Origin: Caldilineaceae bacterium
Lineage (GTDB): Bacteria > Chloroflexota > Anaerolineae > Caldilineales > Caldilineaceae
NCBI GenBank assembly: GCA_020846635.1
Contig: JADLDO010000048.1
Location: forward strand, 1-64,000
DNA: 64,000 bases
Direction of reading: 5' to 3'
The stretch's first letter is position 1. The number at the start of each line of letters is the position of its first letter. The position numbers and the translations under genes are program-made. Below the pieces are notes generated by a model. It was not told the DNA's origin and made no database searches. It saw only the letters and a program-made list of their open reading frames with translations. Shown in pieces: positions 14,614-22,776 of the stretch.

Positions 14614-16008
14614 TTATTCGGGGCGAGGCTGGGCCAAGATTTCATTTACCTTTTCGACGATAACCGGAGCATGCTCGGCGTAGCTCTTCTCACCTTCCCA
14701 AATGAGGTTGATTTCATTGATGAAGGCATTATTGGCTTCGGTGTAGCGCGTGTTGGCAGGCATGGGGAAAGGTTCAATGCCTGCATCCAACAGGTCAGCC
14801 GCAACGCCCAACATATAGTTGAAAGCAACCACGTCCGGGTGCGTCCATGCCGACCTATGGCCGTTCGGTTGAAGATGGCCCTCCAACACCATGATGACAC
14901 CGGCTTCGCCAGAACCATAGAGTTTGAGTAGTTCCCAGGCTTCTTCAGGGTGGGTCGTATTGGAGTTGATCATATGCTGGTTGCCTTCATAGCCTGTCCC
15001 CTGGCGACCTTCAGGGCCCACAGGTAGCAGCACAGCACCGATTTCAAAGGCGTCTCCGATCTGCAGTGGAAAGGCGACCGTACCGTGGAGCTCGGTGGCC
15101 TGCGTGGCTTGCAGACCAGCAACAAAGAGGCCTTCGGTGCTGCCCTGAATGTAGTCCGCCGCGCGCGGGGCTACACGACTTTCTAAAAGATCAGTGTACC
15201 ATGCCGTGATTTCTTCGTGGATGGGCCTGTCGTAAAGGATCTCGGTGCCCTCGGCATTCATCACCCACGATTCAGTGCTGTCAGGACTGCCCCAAGAACG
15301 CGAGACGTTATTGTAATAATGTATGGTCGACATCGAGCTAAAGCCCAGGCCGAAGATGCCATTTTCCGGCTCTGCCGCAGCTCTTGCCAGTTCTGCCCAG
15401 TCGTTCATGGTCCAACCTGCCTGGGGAAGGGGAAGTCCCTTTTCTTCCAGCATAGTCTTGTTGAAGTTGACGGAAATATTGCTGCCCGGATGTACGACAC
15501 CAGGGAAGCTAAAGTTCTTGCCGTCAAGCGAGTTCCCGGCCATGATTGAGGGATAGATGTCGTCGTAGTCTGCGGGTGGGTCAGAAGCCAGGAGATCATC
15601 GATCTCCATGTAGATACCCTTGACAAAATTGATAAAGAGCCAGCGATGGTGACCATAAACGATGTCTTGCAGCGTGCCGGAGATAAAGCCTGTTTGGGTC
15701 TTGGTCTCGACCTCGCCATAGATGGTTTCTTCGATGACCACTTGTATGCCGGTATCCGCTTGGAAGCGTTCGCCGAGGATGGTTGGCATCACTGCCTGGC
15801 CCGCTTCGGGCGGATTTTGGACGCGAAGGGTTACATCGGTCGCCGCTGGAGCCGCCGACGAATCCGTCGCGGGTGTCGCCGCGCCACCGGTCGTAGGTGC
15901 TGTGACCGGGGCAGTACAAGCCGCCATCAACTGCGCGCCAACGACACCAAAGCTGGTGACGGCTACGCCTTGCAGGAATTTTCTGCGCGTCATATTCATT
16001 CGCTGCAT
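14614..16008 (-). CDS. ABC sugar transporter substrate-binding lipoprotein (Tat-exported), paralogue 1
   Basis: This 464-residue family-1 extracellular solute-binding protein starts with a twin-arginine signal (MTRRKFLQG), a hydrophobic segment and a lipobox (LMAAC), so it should be a Tat-exported lipoprotein on the outer face of the membrane. A short Thr/Ala/Ser linker precedes the binding domain (DVTLRVQNPPEAGQ onwards). Typical features include YDDIYPSIMAGNSLDGKNFSFPG, VNFNKTMLEEKGLPLP and the QHMINSNTTHPEEAWELLKL helix. AAGGAG lies before the ATG. It is one of three tandem paralogues with no permease or ATPase gene beside them; the nearest permease genes are about 11 kb away, after the enolase and amidohydrolase genes. 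The ligand is probably a sugar or sugar acid. Confidence 0.9.
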   Translation of the reverse strand: MQRMNMTRRKFLQGVAVTSFGVVGAQLMAACTAPVTAPTTGGAATPATDSSAAPAATDVTLRVQNPPEAGQAVMPTILGERFQADTGIQVVIEETIYGEVETKTQTGFISGTLQDIVYGHHRWLFINFVKGIYMEIDDLLASDPPADYDDIYPSIMAGNSLDGKNFSFPGVVHPGSNISVNFNKTMLEEKGLPLPQAGWTMNDWAELARAAAEPENGIFGLGFSSMSTIHYYNNVSRSWGSPDSTESWVMNAEGTEILYDRPIHEEITAWYTDLLESRVAPRAADYIQGSTEGLFVAGLQATQATELHGTVAFPLQIGDAFEIGAVLLPVGPEGRQGTGYEGNQHMINSNTTHPEEAWELLKLYGSGEAGVIMVLEGHLQPNGHRSAWTHPDVVAFNYMLGVAADLLDAGIEPFPMPANTRYTEANNAFINEINLIWEGEKSYAEHAPVIVEKVNEILAQPRPE

Positions 16009-16184
16009 AAAGATTTCTCCTTGTCGATTTCCTATGTTGACGAAATACCGCTTACCAGATGATGTTTGTTGAATGGTTGGACGGCCATCGACCAGGGGTG
16101 GGAGCTATGAGCGAAGTGGGCGACAATGGGTGGATGGACGGCAGCTATGCCCTGGGAAGGGTAGGATAACCGTAGCTGTGGAGG

Positions 16185-16228
16185 CCGGTTCAGCAGTGCG
16201 CCCACATGGAGCGGCACTGCTGAACCGG
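16185..16228. terminator. Strong hairpin after the second sugar-binding-protein gene
   Basis: A perfect 15-bp stem (16185-16199 with 16214-16228; arm CCGGTTCAGCAGTGC) and a 14-nt loop start 13 bp past the minus-strand stop codon. It separates paralogue 2 from paralogue 1. Confidence 0.7.
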
Positions 16229-16241
16229 GCGAGATCGTACG

Positions 16242-17630
16242 TTATTCCGGGCGACCCAGGGCCAAGACTTCGTTGACCTTGTCGTCGATGACCTGCGCGT
16301 GTTCTTCATAGGAAACTTCACCTTCCCAGATGAGGCTGATCTCATTGAGGAAGATGTTGTTTGCCTCGGTGAAGCGTGTGTTGGCGGGCATGGGGAAAGG
16401 TTCGATGCCCGCGGTCAACAGCGTATCGGTGACACCCAACATGCGGTTGACAGCGACTACATCCGGGTTGGTCCAAGCGGACTTGTGACCGTTGGGCTGC
16501 TGCTTACCTTCCAACACCATAATCACACCCGCCTCGCCGGAGCTATAGAGCTTGAGCAGTTCCCAGGCTTCTTCGGGGTGGGCGGTATTCGAGTTGATCA
16601 TGTGCTGGTTGCCGGAATAGCAGGTGCCCTGGCGGCCTTCTGGCCCCACAGGCAGCAACACGGCGTCCATTTCAAAGGCATCTTCGATGAGGCTTAGGAA
16701 GGAAATCGTGCTGCCCACGGTGCTGGCATGGGTCGCGGTCAACCCATTGGTGAAGAGGAGCTGCACATTGTTTTCAATGTAGTCCGCTGCGCGCGGGGCA
16801 ACGCGGGATTCCAGCAAGTCATTGTACCAGGCGGCAACCTCGGCGTGGATCGGCGTGTTGTACTGGAGTTGCGTGCCTTCGGCGTTCATCAGCCAGCTCT
16901 CTGTGCTGTCGGGGCTGCCAAAGGAACGGGAAACATTGCTATAGTAGTGTAGGGCGTTCATGGAATCGAAGCCCAGGCCAAAGATGCCGTTGGCCTCGTC
17001 CGCCGCAGCCTTTGCCAGTTCTGTCCATTCGGAGAAGGTCCAGTTTGCCTCCGGCAGAGGCAAGCCCTTCTCTTCGAGCATGGTCTTGTTGTAGTTGACA
17101 GCAATGTTGCCACCGGGATGCACCACGCCGGGGAAACTGAAGTTCTTGCCATCGAGCGAATTCCCTGCCATGACCGACGGGTAGATGTCGTCGTAGTCTG
17201 CGGGCGGGTCTGAGGCGAGGAAGTCATCGATCTGCATATAGATGCCCTTCAAGAAATTGATGAAGAGCCAACGATGGTGACCGTAGAGCAAGTCTTGGAG
17301 GGTACCAGAGATAAAGCCGGTCTGGGTCTTAGTCTCGATCTCGCCGTAGATCGTCTCTTCCATGACGACTTTGACACCGCTTTCGTCTTGGTAGCGCTGG
17401 CCCATGATCGCGGGCATGGCCCCCTGACCGCTTTCGGGTGCAACCTGGACACGGAGCGTCACATCCGTAGCCGCCGGAGCTGCCGAGGAGTCAGTAGAAG
17501 GTGCGGCTTCGCCACCGGTAGCCGGTGCAGGGGCGGTACAGGCGGCCATCAACTGCGCGCCAACGACGCCAAAGCTGGTGACAGCCACGCCTTGCAGGAA
17601 TTTTCGGCGTGTAATGTTGTTTCGCTGCAT
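16242..17630 (-). CDS. ABC sugar transporter substrate-binding lipoprotein (Tat-exported), paralogue 2
   Basis: The 462-residue protein has the same design as its neighbours: TRRKFLQG twin-arginine motif, LMAAC lipobox, short linker and a family-1 solute-binding domain. It is closest to paralogue 3. They share GPEGRQGTCYSGNQHMINSNTAHPEEAW, with an added Cys and different loops around the presumed ligand cleft relative to paralogue 1. AAGGAG precedes the ATG. Its 408-bp upstream region contains a block duplicated from upstream of paralogue 3, so the two genes probably share regulation. Confidence 0.9.
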   Translation of the reverse strand: MQRNNITRRKFLQGVAVTSFGVVGAQLMAACTAPAPATGGEAAPSTDSSAAPAATDVTLRVQVAPESGQGAMPAIMGQRYQDESGVKVVMEETIYGEIETKTQTGFISGTLQDLLYGHHRWLFINFLKGIYMQIDDFLASDPPADYDDIYPSVMAGNSLDGKNFSFPGVVHPGGNIAVNYNKTMLEEKGLPLPEANWTFSEWTELAKAAADEANGIFGLGFDSMNALHYYSNVSRSFGSPDSTESWLMNAEGTQLQYNTPIHAEVAAWYNDLLESRVAPRAADYIENNVQLLFTNGLTATHASTVGSTISFLSLIEDAFEMDAVLLPVGPEGRQGTCYSGNQHMINSNTAHPEEAWELLKLYSSGEAGVIMVLEGKQQPNGHKSAWTNPDVVAVNRMLGVTDTLLTAGIEPFPMPANTRFTEANNIFLNEISLIWEGEVSYEEHAQVIDDKVNEVLALGRPE

Positions 17631-17953
17631 GAAGTTTCTCCTTATGTACTTCCTTGAGTTGTTTTACTGCGTGTTGCTGACCTCAATATACTTCCCGAAA
17701 CATGCTATCTAATGCTTACAGACCGATCACCCAAAAGGGGGGAGCTTGATAGAACTGAAGGATCGGGACGCCAACGATAGGTAGATCGCAAAGATCATAA
17801 TCATGCCCAGTGAAGGGCAAGTAGATACCGAATCTGGGTCTTGGTTCAACGACGCTTGAAGTATAAAAACTCTTTGAGAAACAGAGATCCAGTGGAAAAC
17901 AGATCTCAATGGGCAAGTGCTGCCCTCCGTGAAGCAATGTACCACGTCCCATT
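17631..17953. other. Long leader of sugar-binding paralogue 2, with a duplicated block
   Basis: No convincing gene is present. About 17818-17935 is similar over ~110 bp to 19597-19715 upstream of paralogue 3. Shared words include AAGTAGAT, TTGGTTCAAC and GGAAAA-x-AGATC-x-CAATGGG. The similarity includes at least one single-base gap, so the small open frames here are not conserved as protein. The block is most likely a promoter/operator or an RNA leader read on the minus strand. Confidence 0.5.
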
Positions 17954-17978
17954 AAATGCTGTCAAACAGCATTTTTTT
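17954..17978 (+). terminator. Rho-independent terminator, plus-strand orientation
   Basis: AAATGCTG, a 5-nt loop and CAGCATTT followed by four more T residues form a canonical terminator on the plus strand. No plus-strand gene ends here. Its A-rich flank could also serve the minus strand in tandem with the next hairpin. Confidence 0.6.
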
Positions 17979-17991
17979 GCTGAAAAACAGA

Positions 17992-18016
17992 AGAGCCGCT
18001 CCATAGGAGCGGCTCT
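17992..18016. terminator. Terminator after the third sugar-binding-protein gene
   Basis: AGAGCCGCTCC, a 3-nt loop and GGAGCGGCTCT form a perfect 11-bp stem 23 bp past the minus-strand stop. On that strand it is followed by a T-run. Confidence 0.8.
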
Positions 18017-18038
18017 CGTGATCAGGGTAGCGCGTGCC

Positions 18039-19427
18039 TTATTCTGGACGATCGAGGCTCAAAACTTCGTTGACCTTTTCGTCAATGACGGCGGCATGCT
18101 CGGCATAGGAAACTTCACCCTCCCAGATGAGGTTGATCTCATTGAGGAAGACATTGTTTGCCTCGGTGAAGCGCGTATTCTTGGGCATGGGGAAAGGTTC
18201 GATGCCCGCGGTCAAAAGACCGTCGGAAACACCCAACATATGATTGACAGCGACCACATCTGCGTTGGTCCAAGCGGATTTGTGACCATTGGGCTGGAGC
18301 TTGCCTTCGAGCACCATGAGCACACCTGCCTCGCCGGAGCCATAGAGCTTGAGCAGTTCCCAAGCTTCTTCGGGATGGGCGGTGTTGGAGTTGATCATGT
18401 GCTGGTTGCCGGAATAGCAAGTACCCTGGCGGCCTTCGGGGCCGACGGGCAGCAGCACTGCATCCATCTCAAAGGCCCCGTCGATTTGGTTGAGAAGGGC
18501 CACGGTGTTGCCGACGGTGCTGGCATGGGTTGCGGTGAGGCCGGCGACAAAGAGGCGGGTGGGGCTGTTTTCGATGTAGTCCGAAATGCGCGGGGCGACA
18601 CGGTTTTCCAAAAGATCGGTGTACCAGGCGGCGACTTCGGCGTGAATCGGCGTGTCGTATTGCAACTGCGTGCCATCGGCATTCATGACATCCGACTCTT
18701 TGCTGTCGGGGCTGCCAAAGGAACGGGAAACATTGCTATAGTAGTGGAAGGAGTTCATGCCGTCGAAGCCCAGGCCAAAGATGCCATTGGCTTCATCCGC
18801 CGCAGCCTTTGCCAGTTCCGTCCATTCGGAGAAGGTCCAGCCGTCCACGGGCAATGGCAGGCCCTTTTCTTCGAGATAGGTCTTGTTATAGTTGACAGCA
18901 ATGTTGCCACCGGGATGCACCACGCCGGGGAAACTGAAGTTCTTGCCATCCAACGCGTTGCCCGCCATGATCGAGGGATACAGGTCGTCATAGTCTGCGG
19001 GCGGGTCTGAGGCGAGGAAGTCATCGATCTGCATGTAGATGCCCTTGAGGAAATTGATATAGAGCCATCGATGGTGACCGTAGAGCAAGTCCTGAAGGGT
19101 GTTGGAGATGAAGCCGGTCTGGGTCTTGGTTTCGATCTCCGCATAGATGGTTTCCTCAATGACCACCTGGACGCCGCTTTCGTCTTGGTAGCGCTGCCCC
19201 AAGATCGAGGGCATAATAGCCTGACCACTTTCCGGCGCGGCCTGGACACGAAGGGTTACATCCGTGGCCGCTGGTGCCGCCGAGGAATCCGTTGCTGGGG
19301 CCGCATCGCCACCCGCAGCAGGCGCGGGCGCAGAACAGGCGGCCATCAACTGGGCACCGACCACACCAAAGCTGGTGACAGCCACTCCTTGCAGGAACTT
19401 CCGCCGCGTAATACTGTTTCGCTGCAT
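18039..19427 (-). CDS. ABC sugar transporter substrate-binding lipoprotein (Tat-exported), paralogue 3
   Basis: This is the third tandem family-1 solute-binding lipoprotein (462 residues), with TRRKFLQG, the LMAAC lipobox and the same domain order as its neighbours. It differs from paralogue 2 mainly around NSPTRLFVAGLTATHASTVGNTVALLNQ and at SKESDVMNADG, regions likely to line or gate the ligand cleft. AGGAGAG lies before the ATG. It is the first gene of the array on the minus strand. The array looks like a recent triplication that gave one importer a wider ligand range. No component of the membrane channel is adjacent. Confidence 0.9.
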   Translation of the reverse strand: MQRNSITRRKFLQGVAVTSFGVVGAQLMAACSAPAPAAGGDAAPATDSSAAPAATDVTLRVQAAPESGQAIMPSILGQRYQDESGVQVVIEETIYAEIETKTQTGFISNTLQDLLYGHHRWLYINFLKGIYMQIDDFLASDPPADYDDLYPSIMAGNALDGKNFSFPGVVHPGGNIAVNYNKTYLEEKGLPLPVDGWTFSEWTELAKAAADEANGIFGLGFDGMNSFHYYSNVSRSFGSPDSKESDVMNADGTQLQYDTPIHAEVAAWYTDLLENRVAPRISDYIENSPTRLFVAGLTATHASTVGNTVALLNQIDGAFEMDAVLLPVGPEGRQGTCYSGNQHMINSNTAHPEEAWELLKLYGSGEAGVLMVLEGKLQPNGHKSAWTNADVVAVNHMLGVSDGLLTAGIEPFPMPKNTRFTEANNVFLNEINLIWEGEVSYAEHAAVIDEKVNEVLSLDRPE

Positions 19428-19909
19428 GAAAATCTCTCCTAACTACTGCGTGAGGTTGTTGATCTTAATCTACTGACCCACTGACGGTTTGCGCGATGCG
19501 CTAAACTCCCCGTTGCCAAATGTAGGAAACCGAGTAGAACGTTAGGATGGTGATGCCCGACGATCGGCGGGAGGCAATAGTGACCAACGCAAAGGTAAGT
19601 AGATTATTGATTTGGGTGTTGGTTCAACACCGGGTGACGAACAGAAACTGGTTGGAAAACGGAGATCAAAGTGGAAAATAGATCCCAATGGGTAAGAGTT
19701 ACCCGAATGTCGCCAATCTACCATGCTGCGAACGAAGCTGTCAAAAAACGTGGTCAATTAATGATCTGATTGGCAGCGTACGGTGAATGGCCGCTTATAC
19801 TATCTAGCTTGTACTATGAGGTGAGGTGGGGCCTATGCTATGCTAATCAGGAACCGAATCAAAACAGCAGGCAAAATACTAGGCAAAATATGAGGCAAGG
19901 AGCTTTGCC
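19428..19909. other. Divergent intergenic region with the second copy of the leader block
   Basis: This 482-bp stretch separates the minus-strand binding-protein array from the plus-strand SelA-like gene. Positions 19597-19715 match the leader of paralogue 2. The remainder holds no recognised gene. Promoters for both directions should lie here. AAGGAG immediately precedes the plus-strand start codon. Confidence 0.5.
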
Positions 19910-21130
19910 ATGAGCCGAGATATCTATGAAGAATATCACTTGCGGCGGGTCATCAATGCCAGTGGCACGTTAACTGCCTACGGACAGTCGGCTGTACTTC
20001 CTGCCGCGGTAGAGGCTATGAGCGAGGTTTCTGCGCTTTTTTTTGAGATGAATGTCCTCCACGCCCGCGCCAGCGAGTTGATTGCGCAACTGACCGGAGC
20101 CGAGGCAGGCTTTGTCACTTCGTCTGCCGCAGCAGGAATTACGCTGGCGATTGCCGGATGTATGACCGGAACCGACCCCGCCAAGATTGCACAACTGCCC
20201 GACACGACGGGCATGAAGGACGAAGTGATCCTACAGATGGGGCATGCGGTCAACTATGGCGCACCTGTTACGCAGGGCATCCGGCTGGCGGGCGCGCAGG
20301 TCAAGTTGGTCGGTACGGTCAATGGCACTGCACGCGATCTCTTTGCTGCCAGCATCAGCCCGCGCACCGTGGCCGCGTTCTATGTCGTTTCTCATCACAC
20401 GGTGCAATTTGGCTCTGTGCCGCTGGAGGCGTATGTGGAAACGGCGCACGCTGCGGGCGTGCCGGTTGTCGTCGATATGGCAGCCGAAGAACATATGCTG
20501 CCGAAGGTAATTGCCTCTGGCGCGGATGTGGTCATCGCTTCTGGGCATAAGCACTTCCGCGCGCCCACGTCCGGGGTGATGGCAGGGCGCAGAGACTTGA
20601 TGCAGGCGGCCTATGCTCAGAACCGGGGCATCGGTCGCGGCATGAAGATCGGCAAGGAGGGGATCGTCGGCCTGATGGTGGCGCTGGAGGAGTGGGGAAA
20701 GGGCTACTATCGCGAGGCGCAGGAGGCAGAAAAGGCGCGCGTTCTGCACATGGTAAAACGTCTCGAAGGGCTGCCCGGCATCTGTGCCACAGCCGAATGG
20801 CCCGCGCCGGATCCCTACCCGATCATGCGTGCGAAGGTCAGTGTCGATCCGGGAACGGCTGGACTCACAGCGATGGCGCTTACCCAGCTACTAGACGAGG
20901 GCGAGCCAACGATCAAGGTGCGCGCCCATCATGCCGAAGAAGGCTATTTCCTCATCGACCCCTTTAATTTGTCCGACAGCGACGCTGACTTTATTTGTCA
21001 CCGGATTATCGAGATCATGGGCCAGCCCGCCAGCCAAAAACAGAAAATGGTGGCAGAATTAGAGGGCCTGAGCATGGCCGACCTCTGGGCACGCGGCGGC
21101 TCCTGGCCCTACTTTGAATCCAAAAACTAG
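19910..21130 (+). CDS. SelA-like PLP-dependent enzyme, divergent subfamily
   Basis: This 406-residue fold-type I PLP enzyme is related to, but clearly distinct from, the other SelA-like proteins of the window. The Schiff-base lysine is K214 (ASGHKHFRAPTSG) and the pyridine-binding Asp is D189 (VVVDMAAEEH). The region that reads NEVI-HK-HRNGYDHAVR in the others is DEVILQMGHAVNYGAPV here, so the substrate is likely different. A short C-terminal extension ends LSMADLWARGGSWPYF. AAGGAG precedes the ATG. It is followed 48 bp later by an MlrC-like gene, and the two probably form an operon. The role is inferred as a lyase or racemase on an amino- or hydroxy-acid. Confidence 0.82.
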   Translation: MSRDIYEEYHLRRVINASGTLTAYGQSAVLPAAVEAMSEVSALFFEMNVLHARASELIAQLTGAEAGFVTSSAAAGITLAIAGCMTGTDPAKIAQLPDTTGMKDEVILQMGHAVNYGAPVTQGIRLAGAQVKLVGTVNGTARDLFAASISPRTVAAFYVVSHHTVQFGSVPLEAYVETAHAAGVPVVVDMAAEEHMLPKVIASGADVVIASGHKHFRAPTSGVMAGRRDLMQAAYAQNRGIGRGMKIGKEGIVGLMVALEEWGKGYYREAQEAEKARVLHMVKRLEGLPGICATAEWPAPDPYPIMRAKVSVDPGTAGLTAMALTQLLDEGEPTIKVRAHHAEEGYFLIDPFNLSDSDADFICHRIIEIMGQPASQKQKMVAELEGLSMADLWARGGSWPYFESKN

Positions 21131-21178
21131 CCCTATCCCCTTCTAAGAGACCAACCGGCCAAGCAAAGGACAACAAGC

Positions 21179-22672
21179 ATGCCCAAAATTCTCATCGGTG
21201 AGTGCAAACAGGAGATTTCCTCTTTCAACCCCGTCCTCAGCCGCTATCACGATTTTGAAATTTCCTGGGGGCAAGAGATTCTTGATTATCACACAGAGCT
21301 TAACACCGAAGTCTGCGGCGCATTGGGCATTTTTCAAGCGCAACCTGACGTTACGCTCGCGCCTGCCTACAGCGCGCGCATGATTGTGTCGGGGGGGACG
21401 TTAGCCCAGGCTGACTTTGAGCGTATCAAGGAGGAGTTCTTGGCAGCAGTGCGCGCCGCTCCCCCTGTGGATGGTGTCTATCTTTCACTGCATGGTGCGA
21501 TGGCAGCAGAGAAAGAGGATGACCCCGAAGGGTTGTTGTTGGCGGAGATTCGCCAGATTGTGGGCGAGCAGATTCCGATTGTGGTTTCGCTTGACCTGCA
21601 TGGCATCCTTACCGAACGCATGTTGCGCCATGCCGACGCCATCGTCTCCTATCACACCTATCCCCATGTGGACTTTGCTACCACGGGGGAGCGCGCGGCG
21701 CGGCTGCTGCTGCGTATCCTCGCAGGCGAGGTGCGCCCGGTGACGGCATTGGTCAAGATTCCGGCATTGGTGCGCGGCGATGAGTTGATCACGGCAACAG
21801 GACTCTTTGGGCAGATGATCCGCCATGCCCAGCAGATTGAGGCGAGTCCCGGCGGCCTTTCGGCGGGCATGTTTATTGGCAACCCGTTTACAGATGTGCG
21901 CGAGTTGCGCTCGAACAGCTTTGTGGTGACAGATGGCGATGCAGAGCGCGCCGCGGCTGAGGCCACGCAGATGGCGAACGATTTTTGGGCTGTGCGCGCC
22001 AAGCTGCAAGCGCCGCTGACGACGATGGATGAGACAGTCGAGATTTGCAGAAATACGCAGGGTACGGTCATTCTCAAGGATGCCGCCGACGCCACCAGTT
22101 CCGGCGCGTCGGGCGACAGCGCGATCATTGTTGGTGCGCTGCTGAAGGCCGGCTACGAGGGAAGCATCCTCGCGCCGGTGGTGGATGAAGCGGCTGTGAA
22201 CGCAGCGGTGGCGGCAGGTGTGGGCAACATGGTGCAGACGACGGTGGGCGGCAGCCTGGATAGCCGCCGCTTTGAGGCCATCCCCATCACGGCACGCGTG
22301 CATATGATCTCGGAAGGGCGTTTTCTCTCCGAGTCGAACAATGCTACCTGGAATTCGGGGACAACCGCTGTATTGGTGGCGGAGAATGTGACGTGGGTGG
22401 TGACCAGCCGCGCGGTCTCGCTCTATGACCGCTCGCTCTTCTATGCGCATGGTCAAGACCCCAAGGATTTTGATGTGGTCATTGTCAAGTCGCCCCACTG
22501 CCAGCATCATATGTTTGATGATTGGGCGGCAGCGGTGGTCAACGTGGACGTGGCAGGCTCCACCAGCGCCAATCTGCCAACGCTGGGGCATACCCGCTGT
22601 GCGCGCCCGATCTTCCCGTTGGACAAAGACGTGACCTTTGCGCCGGAGGTGAAGATTTTTCGGCGAGGGTGA
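21179..22672 (+). CDS. M81-family metallohydrolase (MlrC/microcystinase-C-like)
   Basis: The 497-residue product belongs to the M81/MlrC family. The zinc-binding pattern of MlrC is present with the same spacing: D139-x-H141 (SLDLHG) and H163 (YHTYPHVD). Other family stretches are NPVLSRYHDF near the N-terminus, LSLHGAMAAE, and the C-terminal domain from TVILKDAADATSSGASGDS to SPHCQHH. MlrC hydrolyses the linear tetrapeptide product of microcystin breakdown, but most family members lie in catabolic clusters and probably cut other small amides. No signal peptide is seen. It lies between a SelA-like gene and an enolase-superfamily gene on the same strand, so it may remove an amide group from an imported compound. 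Confidence 0.88.
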   Translation: MPKILIGECKQEISSFNPVLSRYHDFEISWGQEILDYHTELNTEVCGALGIFQAQPDVTLAPAYSARMIVSGGTLAQADFERIKEEFLAAVRAAPPVDGVYLSLHGAMAAEKEDDPEGLLLAEIRQIVGEQIPIVVSLDLHGILTERMLRHADAIVSYHTYPHVDFATTGERAARLLLRILAGEVRPVTALVKIPALVRGDELITATGLFGQMIRHAQQIEASPGGLSAGMFIGNPFTDVRELRSNSFVVTDGDAERAAAEATQMANDFWAVRAKLQAPLTTMDETVEICRNTQGTVILKDAADATSSGASGDSAIIVGALLKAGYEGSILAPVVDEAAVNAAVAAGVGNMVQTTVGGSLDSRRFEAIPITARVHMISEGRFLSESNNATWNSGTTAVLVAENVTWVVTSRAVSLYDRSLFYAHGQDPKDFDVVIVKSPHCQHHMFDDWAAAVVNVDVAGSTSANLPTLGHTRCARPIFPLDKDVTFAPEVKIFRRG

Positions 22673-22692
22673 AATTTATCATTCCATACCTA

Positions 22693-22724
22693 CCCTCCCG
22701 GAGGCTCTGAAGCCTCCGGGAGGG
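22693..22724. terminator. Hairpin of the recurrent CCTCCCGGAAGC family after the MlrC-like gene
   Basis: A perfect 13-bp stem (22693-22705 with 22712-22724) and a 6-nt loop, followed by TTTA, lie 20 bp past the stop codon. It probably ends or attenuates the transcript before the enolase-superfamily gene. Confidence 0.65.
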
Positions 22725-22776
22725 TTTATGACACACAGAATTCATAATACATAGAAATACATAGAAGGAATAGGCA

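Noticed and set aside
17716..17952. Short minus-strand frame that resembles a second small frame at 19542-19757, suggesting a conserved leader peptide.
   Set aside because: The two aligned DNA blocks need a one-base gap inside the reading frames, so the match is of nucleotides, not of protein. One of the frames would also start with TTG.
17841..19010. A 389-codon plus-strand open frame over the third binding-protein gene.
   Set aside because: It lies almost entirely antisense to a clear coding gene. It reflects the strong codon bias of the minus-strand gene.
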